Positions 8,632-15,665 of a DNA stretch of 36,334 nucleotides are shown piece by piece (position 1 is the stretch's first letter; each line of letters begins with the position of its first letter). This stretch comes from Halomonas ventosae (GTDB lineage Bacteria > Pseudomonadota > Gammaproteobacteria > Pseudomonadales > Halomonadaceae): contig NZ_SNZJ01000028.1 of the NCBI RefSeq assembly GCF_004363555.1, forward strand, positions 1-36,334, given 5' to 3'. The notes under the pieces are model-generated. The model saw only the letters and a list, made by a program, of their open reading frames with translations, was not told where the DNA came from and made no database searches. The position numbers and the translations under genes are program-made.

Positions 8632-11223
8632 TCAGTCCTTGTCGCGGATGGCCTGGAAGCCCAGGTCCTCTCGGTAGGCAAGCCGGTAGCGGTCATGCGC
8701 CGGCTCCCCGCTCAGTCCCGTCAGGGTGCCCGCCTCGTCCACCAGGGCTACCCTCAACAGGGCCTCGTCGGCCTCCGGCTGGCCCAGGTAGAAACAGTGA
8801 TGGAAGCCGTGGTGACGCAGCGTGCTGAGGGCGGTCGTGGCCGGTGCGTGGTAGATCGGGACACGGACCTGCTGGCGCGTCAGGGCCGCACTGAGGTCAC
8901 GCCACTGAGACCTGCTCAACGTGTGGCGATCCCAGGGCAGCCAGTGCTGCTCGCCATCCAGCAGGACCAGTTGGGTGCCCCGTCGCCCGGTATCGGGGAT
9001 AACGTCGCGGAGCAACAGCACCTCCACCGAGTCGATGTCACTGTAGCGGGTACCGGCCTTGTGCTCTGCCAGGGTCTTGCCACCCTCGGCCAGGGCGCCT
9101 CGTGCCAGCTGCTCCATGGCTCGCCGCCCCGTGCGCCGACGATTGCCTTCCTGCAGCTCTCGGTACCAGCGCGCCATGTCGCCGACCTCCTCCCGGCTGG
9201 CGTAGGTGGCATCGATCAGGGGGCGGATGTCGTCGGGAAGGGTGACCGCCTCTCGGCCCAGCCACAGCTCGAGGCTGCGACACAGCACATAGGGGCTGTA
9301 GACGGCCGCTGTGACGCCGAAGGCGCTATCGGGCTGGGCGATGGCCGGCGCCAGCTCCGGCGCCAGCAGCCAGGCCTCCTGGAGGCTCCCTGCGGGCCTG
9401 GGCGTGTCCTCGTGGCGCCACAGCCTCCCTAGTCGCTGGAGGAGCATGTCGGTCGGGCAGAAACGGCTGACTAGGAAGTCGGCGTCGATGTCGAGCGACT
9501 GCTCCAGCACCTGGGTCCCGACCAGCAGCCGCCCGGTGCTGGTTCGCTCCTCCCATGCCTTGTTGCCGTAGAGGGTCACCCAGGTGTCCTCCCGAGCCGA
9601 GCGGTGCTGGGGCGTGAAGCGGGAGTGCAGCAGCCCGACCTCGAGCCCCAACTCCGCCGACCTCGCGGCCAGGACACGGAAGCGCTCCTGGGCCTCCCCC
9701 ACGGTGTTCTCGATCCAGAGCACCTGCTGCCCGGCTTCCGCCCTCGATAGGGCCTCCTCGATAGCCACCTCGTCCCGATCCACCAGGTTCACGGCGACCG
9801 ATTTCGCGGGAGGCTTGGGCAGAGCGACCTCGACAGGATCGCCTGCGGCCGGACACGCGGTAATGAGGGGGTAAGGGTTGTTTTCGACTTCGACCCCCAG
9901 CAACTGCTGGCGACGCTCGCGCGCCAGGGTCGCCGTCAGGATGATCACGGTGCAGCCGGCCTCGCGCAGGAAGCCAATCAGCGCGTCCAGCAAGGTTCCG
10001 GTATAGGCATCGTAGGTGTGCACCTCGTCCAGGATGACGACCTTGCCGGCGAGGCCAAAGGCCCGGACGAAGCCATGCTTGACGTTCATGACCGCCATCA
10101 GTGCCTGGTCCAAGGTGCCCACGGCGAAGGGTGCCAGCAGCCCCCGCTTGGCCTGGTTGAACCAGGCTCCCCCGGGGCGTCCTTCCTCCCCCATCTCGGT
10201 CTCGACGAGCCAGGCAAGGCCGTGCAGCAGCAGTCCCCGGTGAGGGGCACCGGGGGGCAGGATCGCGTCCAGGAAGGCGTTGAAACGGGTATAAATCCGG
10301 TTGGACGTCAGCTGGGTGGGGAGCGCGAAGTAGACGCCGCTCGCCTGTCCCTGGGCCAGCTGCTGGTAGGCAACGTAGAGCGCTGCCTCGGTCTTGCCCA
10401 TCCCCATCGGCGCCTCGAGCAAGTAGACACCGGGGTGACTGGCCACCTCCGCGAGCCGAGTCTGGGCCGCATTGGGGTGAAACGGGAAGATGTCCCCGAA
10501 GGCCAGGTCCGGTGTGACCGTTACAGGGAGGAACCCCGCCTCCTCGATGGCCTGGCCGACGCGCGGCTTCCAGTCGGCGGCGGGGTCCTCGAAGAACTGG
10601 CCCGAGCCGATCCAGTCGGCCACCGTGGTAAGGCCTGCGAGCACACGCGCCTGGGTGGGCGTCAGCGACTCGGGCCACTCGCTCTGCAAGGCGCTTTTGA
10701 GAGCCTCCACCAGGCGCTCCCGCTCCCCTTGCCAGGGAGGACCACCAAACCGGTCATCTTGGGCGCGCTTGTCGGCCACCGGGGGCGAGTAGCCATGATG
10801 CTGCCCCAGGACCTCGGGGATCCGGGCCGGCACCTTCATGGCCTTGGCGGCCACCTGGCTGACGCCGGCATGTCCTCCCCATTGACGCTCAAGCCCTGGA
10901 TCGACGTTGGCCAGCGACGGATGGGAGTGGGTCCCTCGCCCCGCAGCGCGATAGAGCTTCTCCACAAAGGTGGGGCTGACCTTGCCGATGTCGTGGCAGG
11001 CGGCCACCAGTTCGGCACCGTTGGGAAAGAGGTGGGCTTTAAGGGGGGCGCCATAGCGGGTCACGAGGGCCCTCGCGACCTCGCCCACGATCTGGCAGTG
11101 GTTGAAGACGTTGCGTCCACAGGTGACATTGCCAGCATCGGTCACGAAGGTCTTGGCGGGGCACTGCTCATAGGGAACGGCGGGGAGCGAGGCTACCTTG
11201 GCTCTCGTCGGTGGTCGCCGCAT
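8632..11223 (-). CDS. cas3: Type I-E nuclease-helicase Cas3
   Basis: Cas3 is the effector nuclease: after Cascade opens the target it nicks and then degrades the DNA while translocating. The 863-residue protein has an N-terminal HD nuclease domain (His42; His77-Asp78 in ACHDIGK; His142-His143 in GQHHGY; Asp203 in VADWIG). An SF2 helicase follows, with Walker A APMGMGKTEAA (from 271), DEVH box (399-402), LTATL motif (429-433) and arginine-finger motif QRLGRLWRH (596-604). All key residues are present, so it should be active. ATG 11223 has GGAG nine bases upstream; a GTG at 11238 is an alternative start. It heads the cas operon and is preceded by about 290 bases without a gene and then a 42-codon gene. 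Confidence 0.96.
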   Translation of the reverse strand: MRRPPTRAKVASLPAVPYEQCPAKTFVTDAGNVTCGRNVFNHCQIVGEVARALVTRYGAPLKAHLFPNGAELVAACHDIGKVSPTFVEKLYRAAGRGTHSHPSLANVDPGLERQWGGHAGVSQVAAKAMKVPARIPEVLGQHHGYSPPVADKRAQDDRFGGPPWQGERERLVEALKSALQSEWPESLTPTQARVLAGLTTVADWIGSGQFFEDPAADWKPRVGQAIEEAGFLPVTVTPDLAFGDIFPFHPNAAQTRLAEVASHPGVYLLEAPMGMGKTEAALYVAYQQLAQGQASGVYFALPTQLTSNRIYTRFNAFLDAILPPGAPHRGLLLHGLAWLVETEMGEEGRPGGAWFNQAKRGLLAPFAVGTLDQALMAVMNVKHGFVRAFGLAGKVVILDEVHTYDAYTGTLLDALIGFLREAGCTVIILTATLARERRQQLLGVEVENNPYPLITACPAAGDPVEVALPKPPAKSVAVNLVDRDEVAIEEALSRAEAGQQVLWIENTVGEAQERFRVLAARSAELGLEVGLLHSRFTPQHRSAREDTWVTLYGNKAWEERTSTGRLLVGTQVLEQSLDIDADFLVSRFCPTDMLLQRLGRLWRHEDTPRPAGSLQEAWLLAPELAPAIAQPDSAFGVTAAVYSPYVLCRSLELWLGREAVTLPDDIRPLIDATYASREEVGDMARWYRELQEGNRRRTGRRAMEQLARGALAEGGKTLAEHKAGTRYSDIDSVEVLLLRDVIPDTGRRGTQLVLLDGEQHWLPWDRHTLSRSQWRDLSAALTRQQVRVPIYHAPATTALSTLRHHGFHHCFYLGQPEADEALLRVALVDEAGTLTGLSGEPAHDRYRLAYREDLGFQAIRDKD

Positions 11224-11510
11224 GCAGAAGAACTCCACTCTCTGGACCGGAGCTGAAAGTGCCAGCTATCCAGCCAGTGAGACGCAGGGAAGCGGTGGAG
11301 TCAACCAGGCTTACATCAACTATCGCTTATCTCTTACATCCAGCGGTGGGCTTCTGGTCCATGCTTGAGGCGGGTGTCGCCGGAAGTTTTCAGCACAGCT
11401 GTCTAATAGCTCGCAGCACCCTATGGCTTCAGGGATGATACCTCGCCACGGATGGCACCCAGCAGGACAGGCACACGGACTGCGGAGGCTTGTCGCCCCC
11501 TCCCTTCCCT
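11224..11510 (-). other. Upstream region of the cas operon
   Basis: These 287 bases separate the small coiled-coil gene from cas3 and must hold the cas promoter if there is one. I see no strong sigma-70 pair on the minus strand; partial matches such as TTGATG and TTGACT around 11305-11325 lack a convincing partner. No tRNA, repeat or long frame is visible. The cas genes may share a transcript with the small gene upstream. Confidence 0.4.
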
Positions 11511-11639
11511 TCACTGCAGCAGACTTACCAAGCTGGCCCTTTGCTGACGCTTTTCATGGAACAGTCGCTCGAGCTCTGCCAGGCGCTTCTCCAGGGCGGC
11601 GATGTCACGGGCGTTTTGCTTCAGCTGTTCATGGAACAT
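11511..11639 (-). CDS. Tiny coiled-coil protein (42 residues) upstream of cas3
   Basis: A 42-codon frame starts with ATG at 11639 behind a near-perfect ribosome site (GGAGGAGG, 8 bases before the ATG) and ends TGA at 11511. The product is almost entirely one charged amphipathic helix with leucines at heptad spacing, for example RDIAALEKRLAELERLFHEK, and so probably a coiled coil or short dimeric helix. I do not recognise the family; it superficially resembles SlyX-type short coiled coils. It is co-oriented with the cas operon and the satellite-like genes and lies between the two. The strong ribosome site is the main evidence that it is translated. It could also be the surviving end of a longer gene, since an in-frame TAA lies 36 bases before the ATG. 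Confidence 0.5.
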   Translation of the reverse strand: MFHEQLKQNARDIAALEKRLAELERLFHEKRQQRASLVSLLQ

Positions 11640-11943
11640 GACGTAGTCCTCCTCCAGTTGCCGGGTATAAAGAAATTATGATTCCGCCTCAGGTCGCGCA
11701 ATGTGAATTGCCTCGTTTTTGAGGACACCTCCAGGCCCTCTTGATCTTGACAGCTTGGTGCTTGATGCACCTCCGGCCTACTCCGCAGTAAACCTTAGTC
11801 GAATCTTAGGGCTCACCAAGCCTTACCAGACCCTTGACATAACCTTGTGATTTGGTCGCCATAAAGGCTGGGAAAGCAGCCCCACCGGTTGGTATCGGGA
11901 TGCTATGGCTCAGGGAGGGGGTTCAAGGTCTATGGATTACACA
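11640..11943. other. Intergenic region between the HNH module and the small coiled-coil gene
   Basis: About 300 bases without a supported gene. They contain two small hairpins, CCTC-GTTTTT-GAGG (11711-11724) and GGTGC-TTGAT-GCACC (11757-11771), and an 18-codon minus-strand frame at 11806-11862 without a ribosome site. This could hold the promoter for the small gene and cas operon, or a replication or transfer site of the element, but nothing specific can be shown. Confidence 0.4.
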
Positions 11944-12021
11944 TTAAGAAACCCTAAGTTCGCCGGCAATGGCAGCCAGAGTCATGCCGGCTTCCCGCAT
12001 TGCATTGGCACGAGGTCGCAG
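11944..12021 (-). pseudogene. In-frame helix-turn-helix-like tail after the HNH gene stop
   Basis: Directly after the TAG that ends the HNH gene (12022-12024), the same frame continues with LRPRANAMREAGMTLAAIAG and ELRVS to a TAA at 11944-11946. The pattern REAG-TLAAIAGEL-VS is typical of short helix-turn-helix segments in resolvases and phage regulators. Either the HNH protein once had this tail and lost it to a nonsense mutation, or it is rare read-through coding. Confidence 0.35.
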
Positions 12022-12717
12022 CTATGCAGAACGGGCCCTAGTAGCAAGCATGCATGAGGTATTGGTGGGCTGATCGAGACGGTTGAGTCCGTCGCCATGC
12101 GCCAGCAAGAGGGCCGTCCTAATGAGTTCGCTGACGCTGGCATCCTGCAGTTCTGCTTCCACAGTGAGAACGCCAACAAGGCGCTCAGGAAGGCGGATGC
12201 CGATCTGGGCATCGTATCTCTCGGCGACATGGATGACACTAGAGGGCTTCTGGAGATAGCCCATGATCGCCTCCCGGGCCGCTCTAGAGATTGATCCGGT
12301 AGAGTCGAGCCGCTGCTTTAGCAATCCGGGCACTTTGACGCCGACATGTGCATCCACAGGCACATTGAATCCAGTGCCGGTGCGCCCATCGCGGATTGAG
12401 TCGGCGGCGTTTTCAGCGGCGGTACCCAACTCCACATGCATCGGGCTAATGCACGACGGATTGTGGCAAAGGTGCCGAGCCTGCTGGCCGGCAATCTCCT
12501 CGTGAGTCACTCCATTCGCAAGGCAGTAGGCAGCACGATGAACTCGAACCCTTCCGCCGGTTTCATCAGAGTAGGCGATGCCGTAGCCCCGGGCGTTGCG
12601 GGCCTTGGGCCAAAGGAGGCATGGCGTATCCAGATCGATCTTCGTGAGACTCTGGATGACCCACCTGCTCCCTGCCCTTGTGATCTTGCCAGCCCCTTCG
12701 AAAGCGATCTTGTTCAT
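12022..12717 (-). CDS. HNH endonuclease with two ribbon-helix-helix-like segments
   Basis: The 231-residue protein has a zinc-binding HNH nuclease core: RHLCHNPSCISPMHVELGT at about residues 81-99, with His82, Cys84, His85, Asn86, Cys89 and His94 and the closing AEN at 101-103, as in phage HNH_3-type enzymes that nick or cut DNA. The C-terminal half holds two segments that look like CopG/Arc ribbon-helix-helix DNA-binding units: VGVKVPGLLKQRLDSTGSIS (126-145) and IGIRLPERLVGVLTVEAEL (172-190) followed by ASVSELIRTALL. Its ATG overlaps the DUF927 stop by four bases, so it is the last gene of the element operon. It may be a free-standing homing nuclease or a satellite interference or packaging nuclease; the sequence does not decide. 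The stop may be premature. Confidence 0.75.
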   Translation of the reverse strand: MNKIAFEGAGKITRAGSRWVIQSLTKIDLDTPCLLWPKARNARGYGIAYSDETGGRVRVHRAAYCLANGVTHEEIAGQQARHLCHNPSCISPMHVELGTAAENAADSIRDGRTGTGFNVPVDAHVGVKVPGLLKQRLDSTGSISRAAREAIMGYLQKPSSVIHVAERYDAQIGIRLPERLVGVLTVEAELQDASVSELIRTALLLAHGDGLNRLDQPTNTSCMLATRARSA

Positions 12718-14513
12718 GACAACGACTCCTCGTCGGCAGGACGGATCGCATAGAGGCGAGGACGCTGACCCCGGATCCTGAGCTTCGTAGACCTTGCGCT
12801 CCCATCGCGCTCGACTATCCAGCCGGCAGCGTCAAGAGCGTCCAGCCCCCGGCGGGTATCGAATCCGCCCAGTGCTTCCTTGAGACCCTCGCGGTTGAAG
12901 AAGTAGACCCGTCCATTGACATCATCACGCCACCAGCCGGTCCGGTTGTTCACGGGGTGCGTTGCCTCAATATAAGAGAAGCGTGAGTCACCATGCTTCT
13001 CAAGGAAGCCGCGCACGTTGGCCAGGATCTTCTGGTGCTCGGTCTGGGTACCACCCTGGCCCTTCTTCCAGGTGTCGAAGGCCAGGATGGCAGCCTCCAG
13101 TGCGTCGCCCTTCTGCCAGCCGGTGAGCCCGTACTCGGTCGCCAGCTCACCCGCGAGGGCGATAAGCGCCAGCGTCGAGGCGGCTCGCCCCTGGAAGGGA
13201 TTGGTTGAATCGAATTGCCCGGCAAGGCAGGCCACTTCACCAGCCAGATCACGTTCTTCGTGAACCAGGCGCTCGACGAAGGCGGGGCCGAGAGTGCCGT
13301 AGCACCGCCTTACCGCTTCCTTGAGGTGGTCGCTGAGGGCTCGACCATCGGGCAGGTGGTGCAGGGTGTCGAATACACCATGCTGGCGCTGGACAGGAAC
13401 GTTGAGGAGCCGAGCGGCCTGACCGGTATTGGGCCTCTTCTCAGCCTCGATCATCTGAGCCTCGAGGGTGCGCTCGCCACTGCTCAAGATCGCCAAGCGC
13501 CACCGCTGCGGCTGTTTCGCGGTACCGGTGCGAGTAGCTCGGGTCTTGCCGACCCCGTTCCCCAGGGAGTAGATCATCGACCCGATCTCCCGACCGTCGG
13601 CCTCGCCGATCTCGTCGAGAATCAGTGCCGTATCGCTCAGGGCTGCCGCGATGCCCTCCAGTCCGTTGCCAGTAGCACGCCAGGTGCGCTTGAAGTCGGG
13701 GCCTCCCCAGACGCTCGCCGCGGCCTCCAGGCAGGTGGTCTTGCCGCAGGATGAGTCACCAACAAAGTGAATGCCGGCGGTCTCTCGGTGGGCTAGGTGA
13801 AGCAGAGGCCCCGCGAGCGCCGCCGACACTGCCAGCACCGGCATCGGGTTCCCCCGGCACAAGATGCCAATTTCTTGGCGCCAGTTCTCCAGGGTGCCGG
13901 CTGCGGTGTATTCGTCCGTGGCGTGCTCGGCCTGGAAGGTGATCTTTTCGCCCAAGTTGCCCGGCATGATGGTCTTCCTGGGCAACACGAAGGCCCGGCT
14001 ACCTTCAAGGTCGTGCCAACCGACACGGGTAGCAGCGATCACATGACGCTCGGGTTCTGCCTGCGCCAGCCACTCGTTCAGCCGCTTGTGGGCATTGGGA
14101 TTGAGGCGAAGGCCCATGCTGAGCAGCTCACCTCGCAACTCTTCACCGCTGCCCTTGAGCATGGCCATCGGTACCGCCCACTGGCGCCAGGGCCCTCGAG
14201 CCGGCTTGAAGCGAAGCAGGAGCCCGTGGTTATCGCCTCGCTCGTCGCAGCTTGCGGCCAAGGCTTCGATGGGCCCGCAGACCCAGGCGTCGAACGGCTC
14301 GGGATCGCCGCTCTTGGACGGCCTCAGGCCGTGGAAATACAGGCCGGGCTTCCCGAACTTCGTCGCTATGGCGTAATTCGCGAAGAAAGGACGGTTTTCC
14401 TTGGGAGACTTTTGGCGAGCGTCGGTGCTATAAGGAGACTCTGCTTTGATCTTTTCGATGTTGCTCAAATTGGCAGCCCGGCCCCCACCGGGCTGTTTTT
14501 CATTTGCGCCCAT
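12714..14513 (-). CDS. DUF927-family ATPase of a mobile element
   Basis: The 599-residue protein matches the DUF927 pattern found in phages, satellites and integrative elements, where such proteins act as replication helicase-like ATPases. Visible signatures are a DUF927-type core (TRVGWHDLEGSRAFVLPRKT near 162-181), Walker A GDSSCGKTT (252-260), Walker B TALILDE (295-301) and the following sensor-like region with LGNGVGKTRATRTGT. The C terminus (from about 510) looks like a winged-helix domain. It begins one base after the Toprim-like gene stop and overlaps the HNH start, giving one operon. A role in replicating an excised element is inferred from family context, not shown here. Confidence 0.85.
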   Translation of the reverse strand: MGANEKQPGGGRAANLSNIEKIKAESPYSTDARQKSPKENRPFFANYAIATKFGKPGLYFHGLRPSKSGDPEPFDAWVCGPIEALAASCDERGDNHGLLLRFKPARGPWRQWAVPMAMLKGSGEELRGELLSMGLRLNPNAHKRLNEWLAQAEPERHVIAATRVGWHDLEGSRAFVLPRKTIMPGNLGEKITFQAEHATDEYTAAGTLENWRQEIGILCRGNPMPVLAVSAALAGPLLHLAHRETAGIHFVGDSSCGKTTCLEAAASVWGGPDFKRTWRATGNGLEGIAAALSDTALILDEIGEADGREIGSMIYSLGNGVGKTRATRTGTAKQPQRWRLAILSSGERTLEAQMIEAEKRPNTGQAARLLNVPVQRQHGVFDTLHHLPDGRALSDHLKEAVRRCYGTLGPAFVERLVHEERDLAGEVACLAGQFDSTNPFQGRAASTLALIALAGELATEYGLTGWQKGDALEAAILAFDTWKKGQGGTQTEHQKILANVRGFLEKHGDSRFSYIEATHPVNNRTGWWRDDVNGRVYFFNREGLKEALGGFDTRRGLDALDAAGWIVERDGSARSTKLRIRGQRPRLYAIRPADEESLS

Positions 14514-14514
14514 G

Positions 14515-15189
14515 TCACGCCTCCAGGTGCTTCAAGTGGGCATCGGCGAACGTCTCGCAGCAGCCGCAAGACGGCACGATTCGGCTGGCCCGAATCAAGA
14601 AAGCAGCCTCCTCTGCCACCTCGCCTTCACCGACTACGACGATCTCCACCGTATCCGGCAGATTCTTCCGCAGCGACTTAACGATCTCGGGCAGATCCGC
14701 AGGCTTCCAGGCGCCAACAACAGGGCGCTGGGTGATCTCGTGCAGAGTCGAGGCCTCGAGCCAGCCCGCACAGGCATAGACGCGGCCCACGCCAGCCAGA
14801 AGGCCATCGAGATACTCGGTCTCAGGCCCTACCAGATCTCCGATCTCGGGTTTCTCCGGGCGGCTGAATACCACCATCAAGCCATTGCCGCCTATCTCGC
14901 GGCGCCGCGTGCCTCCGTGGGGAGAATTTTCCTCGATGTGCACAAGGCTTTCGAAACCCTCGGGGAAAACGTGGAGGAGGTTCACAAGGTCGTACCGGGT
15001 CGGCATCGGCGTCAGGGTGGGGTCGCGATACAGCGGCACCAGAAGCGTATCCTGGAGCTGCCGCATTCCGTGCGGGCTGATCTTCCTGTCCACGAGTACG
15101 GGGTGTCCAGGGTCGGCCTGCGATGCTCCATCCCAAAGATCGTTCGCCTTCTCGGCTGCAATTGCCTGGAACGCCTGTCCTCGACTCAT
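14515..15189 (-). CDS. Toprim-like primase-related protein lacking catalytic residues
   Basis: The 224-residue protein follows the layout of mobile-element Toprim_3 proteins: an N-terminal segment with KANDLWDGASQADPGHPVLV and LLVPLYRD, then a Toprim-like fold. In active relatives the fold shows C-E-G, then A-x-x-x-G-N-L, then D-x-D. Here the first motif is YACAGWLEAS (Ala141 in place of the catalytic Glu), the second is GAWKPADL, and the metal-binding DxD is replaced by VVGEGEVAEE (186-195). The fold seems kept but catalysis should be lost. It overlaps the AlpA-like gene by four bases and runs straight into the DUF927 gene. It may serve as a structural or DNA-binding partner of that ATPase. 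An unusual but active variant cannot be excluded. Confidence 0.65.
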   Translation of the reverse strand: MSRGQAFQAIAAEKANDLWDGASQADPGHPVLVDRKISPHGMRQLQDTLLVPLYRDPTLTPMPTRYDLVNLLHVFPEGFESLVHIEENSPHGGTRRREIGGNGLMVVFSRPEKPEIGDLVGPETEYLDGLLAGVGRVYACAGWLEASTLHEITQRPVVGAWKPADLPEIVKSLRKNLPDTVEIVVVGEGEVAEEAAFLIRASRIVPSCGCCETFADAHLKHLEA

Positions 15190-15407
15190 TGGGCACCTCC
15201 TTCGACTGCGTTGGACTCAACCCATGCGTCGAGGTCCTCGATCCGGTACATCACTCGTCGACCGAGGGTGATATGAGGCGGGGCGGTGTTGCCACACAGG
15301 CGCTTGCTCCACCTGCTCTGGTTCACTGAGTTCGGACTGAGCCCCAGGTACGCGGCGGCCTCGCCGGTGGAAAGGTAGCGCTTCGGGACGGTTTCAGCGG
15401 ATGACAT
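15186..15407 (-). CDS. AlpA/excisionase-like helix-turn-helix regulator
   Basis: This 73-residue protein has a MerR/AlpA-type winged helix: YLSTGEAAAYLGLSPNSVNQ near residues 11-30, then a wing and the typical ending GRRVMYRIEDLDAWVE. In P4-like elements such proteins activate integrase expression or act as excisionases. The start at 15407 has AAGGAG eight bases upstream; a longer frame to 15494 lacks a ribosome site and family similarity. It is the first gene of the element operon (AlpA, Toprim-like, DUF927, HNH). Its ribosome site lies inside an 8-bp inverted repeat, which may control translation. Confidence 0.85.
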   Translation of the reverse strand: MSSAETVPKRYLSTGEAAAYLGLSPNSVNQSRWSKRLCGNTAPPHITLGRRVMYRIEDLDAWVESNAVEGGAQ

Positions 15408-15412
15408 GTGCG

Positions 15413-15434
15413 TGGCTCCTTGTTCGAGGAGCCA
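15413..15434 (-). promoter_or_regulatory. Hairpin enclosing the ribosome site of the AlpA-like gene
   Basis: The minus-strand message contains TGGCTCCT-CGAACA-AGGAGCCA, an 8-bp perfect stem with a 6-base loop. The second arm holds the AGGAG ribosome site of the AlpA-like gene, whose ATG lies 5 bases further on. As RNA it would hide the ribosome site; as DNA it could be an operator. Both uses are inference. Confidence 0.5.
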
Positions 15435-15665
15435 GCGGGCGGGAGTGATTGACAGGTGTTCAAAGAAATATGTATCCTCACCTGAGATGCTCAAAGCATC
15501 TGCGAATCACATCGCCTGCTGGCGGTGATGGGCTTATGACCTTGGTGCTTGGCGGCTGATGGGTCATAGGCCTGTTTGTGCTGGGCACTTATCCAGTAGC
15601 CAGATAAAACTAACACGTCCCGGCGAGCTTGCCATCTTGATAACCTCGGTTGTGCACCCATTCTT

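Noticed and set aside
7275..8828. A 517-codon plus-strand frame opposite cas8e and cas3
   Set aside because: Shadow frame in GC-rich DNA; the minus strand encodes clear Cas proteins and this frame matches nothing.
11806..11862. An 18-codon minus-strand frame starting MATKSQGYVK
   Set aside because: No ribosome site, very short, and no similarity that I recognise; left as part of the intergenic region.
11833..11866. TTGACA followed by CATAAA on the plus strand
   Set aside because: The gap is about 20 bases and no plus-strand gene follows.
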